This document shows positions 1 through 11,136 of a stretch of DNA of 64,000 nucleotides, piece after piece. Within the stretch, counting starts at the first letter, position 1, and each line of letters opens with the position of its first letter. The notes beneath the pieces were generated by a model. That model searched no databases. It was not told the origin of the DNA and saw only the letters and a list, made by a program, of their open reading frames with translations. The stretch spans positions 54,867,197 to 54,931,196 of the forward strand of contig OX387184.1 of the NCBI GenBank assembly GCA_947561395.2. Reading direction: 5' to 3'. The stretch comes from Buxus sempervirens (taxonomy: Eukaryota; Streptophyta; Magnoliopsida; Buxales; Buxaceae). A program made the position numbers and the translations under genes.

Positions 1-60
1 CCTCAGAGGGACAAATAGTAAATCAACGCATAAATTCAAATATATTAACATTCAAATGTT

Positions 61-822
61 CTAAAAACATCTGTCAAAATTTGACATATATATATATATA
101 TACAATTGCCCTTTACGAGTCTTCATATTTTGAAACATTTGCATGATTGTCTCATTGTCAATGGTATCAAATATATCTTTTTCAATATATGTGACTAAAC
201 AATCATTCATCCATTGATTAGCCATCCGATTACGCAATTGATTCTTCATGATCTTCATTGTTGAAAATGCTCTCTCAACAATGGTTGTTGCAACCGGTAA
301 TATTAGTGCCAAAAATTATGAGCTAATAAACTAATGGATACATCACATTCTTTTTTGTTTTAACCATCTTCTCTGAAAGGCTGCCAATTCCTTTCAATTT
401 TGAAAAGTCTTCATTTGATCGCACATCTAGCTGATTATCAAGTAACATAAGCTCTGTTGTTGAAAACTCAGTTGGATAAAATTGAGCAAGACAGATCAAC
501 CTTTGCTTGTTAAAAGCAGCAAAATGCATCACTTGGATTTAAACATACTACATAGAGTAGCAACTCAGTATTCACCTTAGTAAAACGGCTGTTGATTACG
601 AGGTTGACAAGGGCCCCTTTGGAGATATGCCCTTTGAATTTGATCTCGATCATTAGGATGATAGTCTGAAATTTGAGGTCGAAATCCAGGATCACTTGGA
701 AGATCTTCTAGATTAACCTCGACCCGATTTTGTTTTATAGAAAGTTGAAGCATTTCACATGTTTTACTTGTATTTTCTTCGAAGAAGGAGTGCATTGATT
801 TTCGTTTAAAATACTTCTCCAT
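61..822 (-). pseudogene. hAT transposase remnant (ZMYM/TTF-type), internally deleted
   Basis: Read on the minus strand. The first piece (822 to about 577) begins MEKYFKRKSM and contains NLEDLPSDPG and the RAYLQRGPCQPR motif, the N-terminus of plant zinc-finger MYM/TTF-type hAT transposases. Two further pieces follow: 532-323 (LAQFYPTEFSTTELMLLDNQ, KLKGIGSLSEKMV) and 312-61, which contains ILPVATTIVERAFSTMK and LRNRMANQWMNDCLVTYIE, the hAT C-terminal dimerisation region. Full-length relatives are about 700-800 residues. Here the catalytic middle is missing, a stop follows the YPLVY block, and the dimerisation block lies in another frame. It is therefore a dead internal-deletion copy that could at most have been mobilised in trans. 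No convincing terminal inverted repeats were found, and the 3' end may lie to the left of the window. Confidence 0.85.
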
Positions 823-830
823 AACTGGTT

Positions 831-1457
831 GATAAATATAAATATTAGTAAAAATATCATTATTAGCAAAATATAGACAACTAGATAGGACATAATGCTT
901 AATTAACAACAGATCTAATGAAACACAAAAGGAAAAATTAAATCCAAATATACCTAAGAACAAGTAATGTTCAAAGAATCTGAAACAGTGAAGAAGAGAC
1001 GTAAGATGGAAGACGGAAGCTCTTGACTACTCTTGTCTCGTGAATAGGGTTGAGATGGTATGATGCAATAGCAGAAATATGAATAGGTTTCTCTAGTGTA
1101 GGCTTAGGGTGGAACACTTGAAATATGGGAAGAGACGAGCTTTGGAAAAGTTAAAAAAGGGTTTTCTTTGGTCTTGCGTTTTGTTGGTGAACACGGACCT
1201 AAAATTAGCACTATAACTTTATAAGAGCATAGGTGAACACGGCACCTAGGCTCTTAGCTAAACTTACCTTAAGATAGGATCCTAGCCTAGGTCCTAGGCT
1301 GTTATGTTATCTTATCTTAACTTATTTTGAGATAGTAGCGTAGTTGAGCACACACCATAAATTTCCTTTTTGAACATGTACCAAGAGTTGAACTTTTTGA
1401 GGATTAAAAAAAATAGTAGTATATTACACTTTTAGAAAAAGTTCCGTTGCAGGGGGA
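831..1457. other. Intergenic / transposon flank with short CCTAGG-rich palindromes
   Basis: No coding potential. This is probably the upstream flank of the hAT remnant. Positions 1185-1330 hold two copies of GGTGAACACGG (about 1185 and 1231) and a cluster of CCTAGG and TAAGATA inverted motifs, suggestive of a small MITE. The ends could not be paired convincingly. Confidence 0.3.
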
Positions 1458-1559
1458 CGCCAGCGTCCATAAACGGAAGAAGCAAAAACAATGGCCGTTT
1501 GGGGGGGGGGGGGGGGCACGCCAGCGTCCATAAACGGAAGAAGCAGAAACAATGGCCGT

Positions 1560-1596
<37 letters not shown>

Positions 1597-1719
1597 GGGT
1601 GGGTGGGTGGGGCGGCACGCCAGCGTCCATAAACGGAAGAAGCAGAAACAATGGCCGTCGGGGGGGGGGGGGGGGGGGGGGGTGGTCCATAAACGGAAGA
1701 AGCAGAAACAATGGCCGTC
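1458..1719. repeat. Minisatellite of ~44-bp units separated by long G runs
   Basis: Four copies of a unit containing CGTCCATAAACGGAAGAAGC and ending CAATGGCCGTC or CAATGGCCGTT lie at 1458-1500, 1517-1560, 1616-1659 and (shortened) 1685-1719. They are separated by runs of 16, 35 (followed by TGGG repeats) and about 22 guanines. The first unit starts with the perfect palindrome GGACGC-CA-GCGTCC. On the plus strand the unit reads HKRKKQKQWPS, and the last copy runs in frame into the exon that follows. Runs of G this long can form quadruplexes, so the exact lengths may be assembly-sensitive. Confidence 0.9.
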
Positions 1720-4157
1720 AGTCTTCCCAAAACGTAAGGCTATGGAAGAGAGGCTACTGCAAATGGCAGATATAAACATTGTACATCGTCGTAGCTGTAA
1801 ATTATTATGTGACGGGGCTGCTAATGGAAGCCAAGAAGCGACGACTGTTACTGAAATACAACAAGTAGCGACTGTAAAGGGAAGAAAGTATGGCCGTCAG
1901 TGGAATAACATTCAATCACAAGGCCTTGAAAGTTTATTTTCTCCTCTTCCTATCTTACAAAAGGCAATTCTGTATTGTTCTCAAAGAGTCCATTTATCCG
2001 GTATAGGAAGCCCGGCAAATTGGAAATCTGTAAGTTGAGATCTAACCTTCGATTTCCATATCTTTGTTCTGGCTTTTTCTCCCTTTCTTTTATTTTGCAT
2101 TTTTTGTTCTCGTTTTAAAACGTGGATTTACTAATACCTGTGATGTGTTTGACAAAATTCCTCTGTTATTCTTCCTTAAATCTATTACTGAGCATGTCTG
2201 TTATATTTGTGTTTGACAAGCGTTATACTTCTATATATCACATATGATATGTATTGCAATAATCCATTTTGTTAAAGGATTGTTAAGTTATAGCATGGCA
2301 TAAATTATTACGTCCCTATTTGTGTATGTGATAAATAGAAGTATAACACTTGAATGATCAAACTGAAAACTTTAGCACAAACAATAACAAGCAAAAGAAG
2401 AACAATGACCAAGAACCCAAAGACATAGTAGAATCTTCCAAGCCACATACACTTTATCAAGCAGAGGTTTGATGAGCACCACAGAATTCATTGATTTGGA
2501 AAGATTTCATAGTGTTTTACAGCAAATTCATTTACTGTTCTCCATAAAAAACAATCTTTTTCCTTCTAGCCCAATTCCTGTCAACGATCTATCATTGCCT
2601 GTAGCATCACAGAAGGGTCAAAGCTTTTCATGGATGACTCTCCTGTAGAAAATCAATACAAAAGGGTTAAAGCTTCCCATCTCGATGCATCTTCCCATCC
2701 CCGTGTGTCACATAGGGTGTTTGCTACTCGAGAGGGACAGGTTCTCATGTGCTACAGTCAGCCCCTTACTTGCTCTTCATTATGCAAGTAACCAAAATCT
2801 AGGGTTTTAAGCAAAAGGATTGAGAGGTGTCATTTAGATGGCAAAGAAGAGTGTTGGAGATGCGTTTCGGCAAATTTTAAGGGAAAGAAAGAAAGTCTTT
2901 GTGAGGGCTAATTGATATGGCCCTCTGGATGGTAACCAATTTATTACTTATGATATAGGATCAAAGCTTCCAAACCAATAATCAAGCATTTGATTGGAAA
3001 TGGTGATAAATGTTGTTCATTCCAGCCCTTTGGTAGATGGATCTCTTTTGTTTTGATTATAATATAATTTGATTAACTCATATGAAAATTTGCATGTCTT
3101 TTTCTTAATCTTTGACGTCTGGCACCTTAATTTTGTAATGAAAATTCTTAATTTTCCTAGATTAGGTTTTACATTAGATCTGAAAATTTGGTTTTAGATG
3201 CAGTGTTCTCAATTGGGCGGTCAATTTTTCTTTAAGCAGGCGTTAAACTTCAAACTTCAATTTCATGGTAGTCTTATTAGACTCTAATAAGCTTGCATTG
3301 TTTAATTTATTATTCCTTTTGTTTCATTTTTGGAATTCTTTCTTCAGCAATATACATGGTGGTTATGATTTATGAGGATTGATCAGGTAAATTATTTTCT
3401 CAGGGTGTGAATTTAAATGTTGTGCCATTGAATAATGTAAGTTTTTGGATGTTTTAGATTGTATTGGGACTTTAGATTTAGACAACTTTGAAGCCAGTTT
3501 TTTCCACCCAAATCGTTTTGTCTTTTTGTGGCAGTTTCAAGTGTGCTATTTTTGTCATTAGGTTCCTTTCATATTTTTATTTTTCGTTTCCAAAGTTCAT
3601 TGGAAACACTGGTGTCATAAAAAATTGGAGTATTGTCATCTTCCTCCCACTTTTGTTTGACGCATTTTATTCTTGGTTATATTTTATTGATTTTCTATCG
3701 GTTTGCATCTGTTACATCAGACCTAATTAATTTAACTCTGCTGATGTTTAAATGCTTAACAAAAACTCTGATATAGCGATTCTATTTTTGCACATGTTCA
3801 CAACTAATTGCAGTGTGCTGATGTTTGCCATTTGGGTTTACGTAAGAATGCAGGAGGACAACTTGAAGCTGCCTACACCCCATGTAGTCAAGGTGTTGGA
3901 ACTTTTCTCAAGTACTTCATATTCCTAAACACCTCTTTTATAAATCCATCTCTTTGGTTTGTGATCTTGAGAATTTATGTTTTATATGACTTCTAAATAC
4001 AGTTGATATGTCTTCATCTGAAGGGGTTATAAGAGTTGAACCTTTGAAGTCTTAATCATTCCCTCATGTTTCCATTTTTATCTTGGACAGTTGCTTGTAT
4101 AGTTGGAATGCCAACCACTCCAACAGGTGGCCTTCATGGTAAATCATTTACAGCTAA
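1720..4157 (+). CDS. Candidate three-exon gene or gene fragment, family unrecognised
   Basis: Three open segments are joined by good splice sites with compatible phases. Exon 1 ends at 2031 before GTAAGT and reads ...KRKAMEERLLQMADINIVHR..., then SLFSPLPILQKAILYCSQRV. Exon 2 is 3814-3892 (acceptor TTGCAG at its left, donor GT at 3893) and reads CADVCHLGLRKNAGGQLEAA. Exon 3 is 4091-4157 (acceptor GGACAG, donor GTAAGT) and reads VACIVGMPTTPTGGLHGKSF. Phases are 0 between exons 1 and 2, and 1 between exons 2 and 3, with no stop on joining. I do not recognise the protein. A further coding-looking stretch starts at ATG 2630 (MDDSPVENQYKRVKASHLD) inside intron 1. Upstream the frame enters the minisatellite with no clear start, and no 3' exons are evident, so this may be the surviving middle of a host gene or a captured fragment. 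Confidence 0.45.
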
Positions 4158-5587
4158 GTAAGTTACCTTCAAATCTTTTCATTCTAGATCGCCCACTAAT
4201 TCAAGAATGGTGAGAGAACTTTGCATGGCTGACTTGGAAATCTCAATAGGCAAGCCCCTTGTTGTTAGAACCATATTGACTCTTTGTTATACTCCTCCTA
4301 AATTGGATCAGATGTACATTAAATAAATGGAAGCTCAAGAAAACTTCCTCAAGCACTCTTCAAATGTAATATTAGACGCTAACATGAAAGGGGATGCAAG
4401 TTGGACATCCAGTTTCATTTAAGTTTGATGCTTGGGTAAATACCAGACCCAAGGAAGAGGGATAGACATATGATACCAAGTCCAACTAAATTTGGTGTTT
4501 TGAATGAACTTATTTTGTCTGCTTTCATGACCAATTGGATGCTATCTTGACCTAATCTTTACTTGAAGAATTCATGAAGCCAAAAAAATTAGCTTCGGAA
4601 AGATAACTTCCCTTTTTTCGCTTTTTTTGTATCAATTTTTAAATTATGATATTTATGTTTGGGAAAAGGATATTTATTGATAAGATGCCCATTTTTATGC
4701 TTAAGGACTAGAAGTATGTAATTATTATTGTTTAATCATTGTATTGCATTGTCTAGATGACCAAAATGTTGCTACTACTAATTTCTTCATTAATTTTTCC
4801 AAGCTATGATGGATCTGTTTCAGTTTGTGTTATCTGTTCATTGCCTTACTTGAATTTTGTAATTAAAGGAGTGGTGAAATTGATTCCACATATTAGAATA
4901 AACATCTGTTTCGTTTCTTCAATAGGTAATAATCAAAGAAATGAAAGGGGTGAAGTGAAAGTGTGGCTTATTATATATCTATTTACTAAAATAGTTGTTT
5001 CATTTGATAATTTTATATTTTGATATGGTTTCCTTTTGGCTGGGCTTATAAGTTATAAGATAAAATTGGATTGTGATGTGTTTGATTAGACAAACCCATT
5101 TCACTTTAGATCTGAGTCTATGTGGTGTGATTTTGTTGGTGAATCATTCACAAATGAGCTATTCCAATTTGGTTTCCATCGTTTGTAGCTCCGATTTCCA
5201 TTAACCTGAATTTTGACCTACCAGTGGAAAGTTTTGTGTTTGAGATGTGAATTCTTGTTATGGTAGATATGATCCCACCAATAGAAGTTTCATTTGGAAA
5301 GGAGATTTCAACAATTGAAGGGACACCGTATCCACGTTGTAATCTGGCAAGAGTGCATCCCAACCCCATCTTTTCTTGGAAAAATGAAGATATTGAGTGT
5401 CAACAGTGCAACGTGACCATGTAAAAATAAAGAATATTTTGATGTCTTAAAAGCTTTAGTTGTTTATTGTGATAGATCTTTAGAATTGATATATATTTTC
5501 TTGAATTTTAGACAAAGAAATGTGATAATTTTAAAATTTCTCTCAAACTTTGTAACGTAAAGGTTGAACCATAATATAAAATAATAT
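4158..5587. other. AT-rich spacer, nothing recognised
   Basis: No reading frame with family resemblance, no RNA gene and no paired terminal repeats were seen. Short open frames here are in AT-rich DNA and have no recognisable motif. It may contain introns or decayed 3' sequence of the preceding candidate gene. Confidence 0.4.
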
Positions 5588-6068
5588 ACCTGCAGAATTA
5601 GGATTTGTTCTTGCATTTTTGACAATGTTTTTCTTAATTTAAAGATTTTCGTAATATCCATGACTAACTAATTTTAATCTGGTAAATATTTTTCTTAATT
5701 TAAAAAATGCAGAGAACCACAGTAAAAATGTTTCTACAAAATAAAGAGATGAGCCACAGTTTCAAAATCATATTTGGCACACTTGTTTCCTTTCTTTTAT
5801 TAAAAATTGTAGTAGAATGAAAGAAATAACTTGCAGAAGTAGGATTTGTTCTTGCATTTTTGACAATGTTTTTCTTAATTTAAAGATTTTCGTAATATCC
5901 ATGACTAACTAATTTTAGTCTGGTAAATATTTTTCTTAATTTAAAAATGCAAAGAAGCACAGTAAAAATGTTTCTACAAAATAAAGAGATGAGCCACAGT
6001 TTCAAAATCATATTTGGCACACCTGTTTCCTTTCTTTAATTAAAAATTGTAGTAGAATGAAAGAAATA
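5588..6068. repeat. Direct tandem duplication, ~241-bp unit, two copies
   Basis: Copy 1 (about 5588-5828) and copy 2 (about 5829-6068) are near-identical. Both begin at a TGCAGAA.TAGGATTTG block, pass through GACAATGTTTTTCTTAATTT, GAGATGAGCCACAGTTTC and ATTTGGCACAC, and end in TTGTAGTAGAATGAAAGAAA. They differ by a few substitutions only, so the duplication is recent relative to the surroundings. The hAT element at 6080 is inserted right after copy 2. Confidence 0.9.
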
Positions 6069-6335
6069 GATGTGCAGAGTAGGGGTGCAACTCGGTTTGG
6101 TTCGGTTCGGTCCGGGTTGATGTCAACCCAAGACCAAACCGAAAATACATGTATTCAATCCAAAACCGAACCGAACCAAGATTAAATAAAATAACCGAAA
6201 CCCAAACCGAACCGAATTACATGAGATCGGTTTGGTTCATAAATAGAGATCTTCTGTCGAGACCCATCTCTGGTTACCTACATAAAAATCTTTTTCTTCT
6301 CCTTATCCAGAGAAAACTGTAACGACTCCTTGTAA

Positions 6336-6962
6336 TCACTGATAGCAGTAAACTACCAAGAAAATACTAAGAACGATACCAAAAAAAACAAAGAAAATAC
6401 TAAGAATGATACCCAATCCATCATACATACCCTTTGGCAACCCTTCGGTGAGAATATCTACACCAATGGAAACCACAACACAAACCCTTAAAATGATTAA
6501 AGTTCTGCAGCGCCTCCCACACAAATGTCCAAAAACCTTTTGCAGGTTTCTCAACATATTGATTAAAGTAAATCTTCTGTCTTTTAGCTAGATCGTTTGA
6601 ACTGACACCTTCATTCATCGAGACAGATACCTTTCTTGCGAGGCCTTCAACTTCTCCATGTAGCTTCAAGCCCTTGAAATCATGGCTATGAACAATGGAT
6701 GAAAGTTCATCCGGGTCAATGCTAAAACCAGCTTCTCTAGTCTCTTCAGAGAGCTTGTATTCAGCTCGATTACCAGCATCGATGAACTGCAGTGCTGCCT
6801 TCTGGACATACAAAGCAACTCGAATTTTTTCCTTGATTTTCTACCTTTGCTTCTCGGCTTCAGATCTGTTAGCCATTTCCTCAGAGCTTCTTCGGGTTCT
6901 AGACTATCTACGAATCGCATTTTCTGCGTTTCTTCTCCCCTGTTATTCCTCTTTTTCCCCAT
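6336..6962 (-). pseudogene. Captured 5' fragment of an autoinhibited Ca2+-ATPase (P2B, ACA-type) gene
   Basis: The minus strand reads EEALRKWLTDL followed by a basic stretch, then YVQKAALQFIDAGNRAEYKL, AGFSIDPDELSSIVHSHDFK, GLARKVSVSMNEGVSS, RQKIYFNQYVEKPAKGFWTF, VVSIGVDILTEGLPKGMYDG and LGIILSIFFVFF. That is the autoinhibitory/calmodulin-binding N-terminus, the cation-ATPase N domain and the start of the first membrane hairpin of plant plasma-membrane or vacuolar ACA pumps. About 200 of roughly 1,030 residues are present. The phosphorylation and ATP-binding domains are absent. The match is spread over three frames, so at least two frameshifts have accumulated. It lies wholly inside the hAT-type element and is a transduplicated, non-functional copy. 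Confidence 0.88.
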
Positions 6963-7125
6963 TTTAAATGAACACTCCGCACTGAGATCAAATCACTCTT
7001 CCAAACTTTGCACCTCTATTCTACTTATCAGAAAACACGCCATTCGCCATTGACGAGACCAAATCCTGCAAGAGAAGCTCTGTTTTTTAACAGAGCTCTG
7101 AAAGGAGAGAGAGAGTGTGTGTGTC

Positions 7126-7672
7126 ATGGAGATGGGTCTTATTCCTCTGCTTCTTCTCTTACTACTGAATTTCTCCTGTAAGTCTCTTCTGATTCAAGAA
7201 AGAAAACAAGGGTTTTGCTCCTTTTTGATTTTTCTCTAACCCCTTTTTCGTGATTAACAGATGCAGATAAATCTGCCTTCCCCATCTCGATCGGTGCATC
7301 TCATCAAGAAGCTCAAAGCTTGGCCGCGTGAAGCTCTATGAACCAGTCCCAAAAATCCTCAAAGCTCTTTCTGGGACCAAGATCGAAGTCATGGTCATGG
7401 TCCCAAACCAAGCAATCTCCAACATCTCTTCCAACCAAACCCTCGCAGATGAATGGGTTAGAACCAACATCGTTCTCTTCTACCCCAAAACCATGATCCG
7501 AGTCATCCTCGTCGGCAACGAAATCTTCAGCTCAATCTCCAACGCAGACAAGAAAACCTAGTTCGATCTCGTCCCCGCGATGCGTCGAATCAAATATTCT
7601 CTCAAGACCCACCACCTCCAAAGAATCAAAGTCGGAACTGCCTGCGCCATGGACATCCTTGAGTGTCTTGTA
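7126..7672 (+). pseudogene. Captured 5' fragment of a GH17 beta-1,3-glucanase gene
   Basis: ATG at 7126 opens a signal-peptide-like segment (MEMGLIPLLLLLLLNFS). It ends at an intron with GTAAGT at 7178 and AG at 7259-7260. The next exon contains NLPSPSRSVHLIKKLKA in one frame and then VKLYEPVPKILKALSGTKIE, TLADEWVRTNIVLFYPKTMI, RVILVGNEIFSSIS and MRRIKYSLKTHHLQRIKVGT in others. These are the N-terminal blocks of plant glucan endo-1,3-beta-glucosidases, including the GNE strand that carries the acid/base glutamate. The ...PMNTF/S-rich C-terminal half is absent. At least one frameshift and a stop interrupt it. It sits head-to-head with the Ca2+-ATPase fragment in the same hAT-type element. Confidence 0.88.
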
Positions 7673-8190
7673 GGGTTTGGAAGATTGAACGACTTCTAGG
7701 GTTTGGAAGATAAAATGAATAAAGGGGATTTGTGAATGGAATCGATTTAAGAGAACGGTGGATTTGTAATTCTATTAAATTCTAAAGGTAAATTTATAAA
7801 GTTTAATATTATATATAATAATTCGGTTCGGTCTAAGTAAATGTTTTAATTCGGTTCGGTTTCAGTTCGGTTCGGTTCAACTGAACACCTAACCTAAAAC
7901 CAAACCGAATTAATTCGGGTTAGTGTTTTATAAACCAAAACCAAACCGAATTTTAAAAAAACCGAACAGAACCGAACCGAAGTCGGTTTGGTTCGGGTTG
8001 GGTTCGGATTTACCCGGACCGAGTTACAGCCCTAGTGCAAAGTAAAGGTTGCTATGTTATTTAACTTGTTCTGAATTTCATGCATGCCCCCATTATTTTG
8101 ATTAAAGGGTATGCTTTCTTTGATGTGGTTTCTTATTATTCATTTCCTTTCATTCTGAACAAAGTTCCATATTTCGTTTAAAATTCCCCC

Positions 8191-8194
<4 letters not shown>

Positions 8195-8239
<45 letters not shown>
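8195..8239. repeat. (CT)n microsatellite
   Basis: About 22 uninterrupted CT dinucleotides in otherwise AT-rich spacer between the hAT-type element and the nested LTR block. The surrounding 8043-8533 holds nothing else that I recognise. Confidence 0.95.
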
Positions 8240-8242
<3 letters not shown>

Positions 8243-9099
8243 TTGCTAAACCTTGCAATCCTTGTCAATCTGTTAGTAAGTTTTGCTCAATCTTTTTCTA
8301 CTATTTAAAAGTGTTTATGTAGTGCTTATAGCTGTTTCCATGTGTTTTACTGGCTCTTCCCACCTTTTTTGTTTTTTATGATTAAAAGATAAATGCAACA
8401 TACTTTCTGATCTTATTAACAAATAAGTAACTATATTTAGACTGCATTCTGTATGAGCCAGGGAGCCAGTGTACCATTTAATCGTCTCTGAACTTGATGA
8501 TTCCTATTCCTTAGAAACCTTTTATATATTGCATTATTTGTAGTGCCCCAGATCCGGGTCTGCCCTATCACGGCACCAACCAGTCCCCGAGACCTACTTA
8601 TGGGCCCAATAGAACCGGATTAACACAATCAATCCCGGGCAATCACAAAGTAATTATCAGAGTGCATGACTAAAGATGCATGGAATAAAAATTTTCCATA
8701 TAATCAAAAGATCATCTGTACTATAATCTCCAAAACATAATATACATGTGAACAAAATACAACTAAGGCAACTAATCATTCACAATGATCTTCCCAAAAT
8801 ATGCAGACATGTACAAAAGATATCTCCCAAGAGTATGAGTCCAAAAAGGATATTTACATCCCATATACAATCCCCAAGACAAAATACAACATCATAAAAA
8901 GAGTCCTACTGCGGGTAGTAGTAGCCCTCAAGCTTGCTCTCAAGCTCCCCCTCCCTCAATATCTGCCCTGATATGCGGCTCACCAAGCGGATCTGAAAAC
9001 AAATCCGGTAAAACAAAACGCGTGAGACTTAAAGTCCCAGTAAGCAGCAAACATGCATGTAGAGAAACAGTTTATGCAATTTTGTAACATCATGATAAT

Positions 9100-9715
9100 A
9101 TTCACAAGTATAAGGTACCAAATGTAAACCAAAACGTTTCAACAGTATATAAAGCGTAATTCCAAGTCAAATATCTTAATCAGATAATCCATGAATTCAA
9201 ATCAACAATTCCCAATCAAATATCTCGATCAAATTAATGGCCACAGTCCAAGATTAAGGCTAAGTGGAGTACTTCTACACTGCCGACGATTCAAGGCCAA
9301 GTGGAGTACTTCTACGCTGCCAACAAATCAATAGGCCAAGTGGAGTACTTCTACATCGCTGACGAATCAAGGCCAAGTGGAGTACTTCTACATTGCCAAC
9401 AAATCAAGACCAAGTTTACAAATATATAATACCAAATGTAAACCAAAACAGTTCAATTGGATATAAACAGAAATTCCAATTCAAATATCTCAAACGGTTA
9501 CTTCATGAAATCAATCAACAATTCCAAGTCAAATGTCCAAATCAGATTAATGACCACTGACCAAGAGTAAGGCCAAGCAGAGTACTTCTACACTGTCGAC
9601 GAATCAAGGCCAAGTGGAGTACTTCTACGTTGCCAATAAATCACGGCCAAGTGGAGTACTTCTACACCGCCGACGAATCAAGGCCAAGTGGAGTACTTCT
9701 ACATTGCCAATATGA
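9100..9715. repeat. Nested tandem repeats in the outer LTR: ~300-bp duplication, each with four ~40-bp units
   Basis: Four units of the type GGCCAAGTGGAGTACTTCTA plus CACTGCCGACGAATCAA lie at about 9258-9415 and four more at about 9567-9712. The preceding non-repetitive stretches (AAATGTAAACCAAAAC ... AAATATCT) also match each other. So a block of about 300 bp containing the array was itself duplicated. The region lies downstream of the minus-strand TATA box, in the R-U5 part of the outer LTR. Confidence 0.85.
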
Positions 9716-10365
9716 CAATAAGCCAAAAGCCTTGCCGAATCATAAGAGTTTTTCAACATCGTTTTCATAAATCCAAGTCAATCAAAACAAAAGTCATAAA
9801 ATCCTCAAAACACATTTTTGATGATTGGGTTGATCTTAAAAATCCCAAATAAGTCACTATACCAAAAATTGATGGATTCCGAGACAAAAAGTTTTGGACC
9901 TAAAAAATATTCCAAGTCTGGTTAAAAACGTTGCTTTTTCGGTGTAGAATTTTTCTAGACAAATCTACAAGGATTTTGGGGCTCAAGTTCTGGTTGTAGT
10001 CTATTGGAGGGTATACAAATCATCTAAAATTTTTTGGGCTTTTGAATCACTCATTTGGATATCAAACTCAAAAAGTGGCCTGTTTTTAAAATCGGGAAAA
10101 TTGGAAATTTAGGCATGAACTGGAAAGTTAGCTTTTTATTAGTTGGGAATTGGGCCTTAGGAGTATTTTTTATTGATTCCAAATGGGGGGTAAAACCTTA
10201 TTTACATGTAAAAACTTAAGTAAATGGAGCAATAAATGCACAGGACATTTACTTAAATGTCTTTCATATAATAAGGGTGCTATGCGAGAGGCCTAGGTTG
10301 TTTGGGAAAGGGTTGGAGAGAAAAAGGCTGAAGAACTCAAGAAACAGGGTCCATGATTAGCCCCT

Positions 10366-10583
10366 GGATTAATCGCCCAGGGGCGATTAGCTCAAAGTTC
10401 AAGCGTTGAGGTTAAACAAAGGCAACATGCGCGCGTTGAAGGTTGACGTTCGCGTGCTAAGGCTCTGGATTAATCGCCCAGATTAATCCTGTTTCGCGAT
10501 TAGGATAACAGGGGCTGATTTCTAGGGGATTTGGCTCAGGATTAATCGCCAATTTTCAGGATTAATCGCTAGGTCGGGATTTT
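10366..10583. repeat. Cluster of GATTAATCGCC inverted-repeat motifs
   Basis: GGATTAATCGCCCAGG pairs with GGGCGATTAGC at about 10369-10393. Further copies occur near 10466-10490, 10497 (CGCGATTAGG), 10541 and 10560 (GGATTAATCGCTAGG). The half-site GATTAATCGC appears in both orientations with spacings of a few bases. The arrangement resembles the CCGGATA modules of the younger elements but with a different core. Confidence 0.7.
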
Positions 10584-11136
10584 GAAATATTTTGGCTATT
10601 TTCAACACAAAACTCATAGAAATCATTTTCAACACTCCCAACATCAAATAAGATGATTATAAAACATCCTAACATGCTTTAAAATACTTTTCCAGAACAA
10701 AGATTCATCCCAAATCTACATGAACACAAATCTTAAACCCTAATATGAAATATAATCAATAGAAAACTAAACAAGATTATCATACAATCAAACCCTACGA
10801 ATTTTAGCAATAAAAACCAACATGCAAGATCATTTCATCAAATCAACCAAACCCTAGAGAGAGAATATGAATTTTAGTAATTCATTTTGTTTTGAAGGGT
10901 TTGCTACTTACTTGTTAATGGAGAAGCAAACTTCTCTCCATGCTCTTCTCTCCTACTCCTTCTTCCTCTTGAAGCTTTCAAGCAAGCTCTCACACTTTCC
11001 CTTTTGTTCTATACGATCAAGACAAGAGGGGGTGTTCTCAAAAATACTTAGAATTGGAATTAGGGCATCCTTTTATATGCCCAAGTATTTAGTCTCTCAA
11101 ACCTGCCCCTTAACAAAGCTTTTATTCAACTAAAAC

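Larger units (their letters stand above)
6080..8034. mobile_element. Non-autonomous hAT-type element carrying host gene fragments (copy 1)
   Basis: The left end TAGGGGTGCAACTCGG (6080) and right end CCGAGTTACAGCCCTA (to 8034) form a terminal inverted repeat. Flanking 8-mers GTGCAGAG (6072-6079) and GTGCAAAG (8035-8042) are a target-site duplication with one mismatch. TAGGG ends and an 8-bp TSD are hAT characters. Both subterminal regions (about 6095-6240 and 7825-8010) are dense in the CGGTTCGGTT motif and its complement, giving long potential stems. There is no transposase. The interior holds pieces of a Ca2+-ATPase gene on the minus strand and of a GH17 glucanase gene on the plus strand. 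Confidence 0.85.

Noticed and set aside
1185-1330. Possible complete MITE
   Set aside because: Direct and inverted short words are present, but no pair of termini with a matching target duplication could be fixed.
1404-1779. Pro-rich and Gly-rich frames over the minisatellite
   Set aside because: Poly-Pro and poly-Gly come from the G/C homopolymers. Only the HKRKKQKQWPS reading connects to a plausible exon.
5148-5369. 73-codon minus-strand frame
   Set aside because: No recognisable motif, no splice or promoter context, and within AT-rich spacer.
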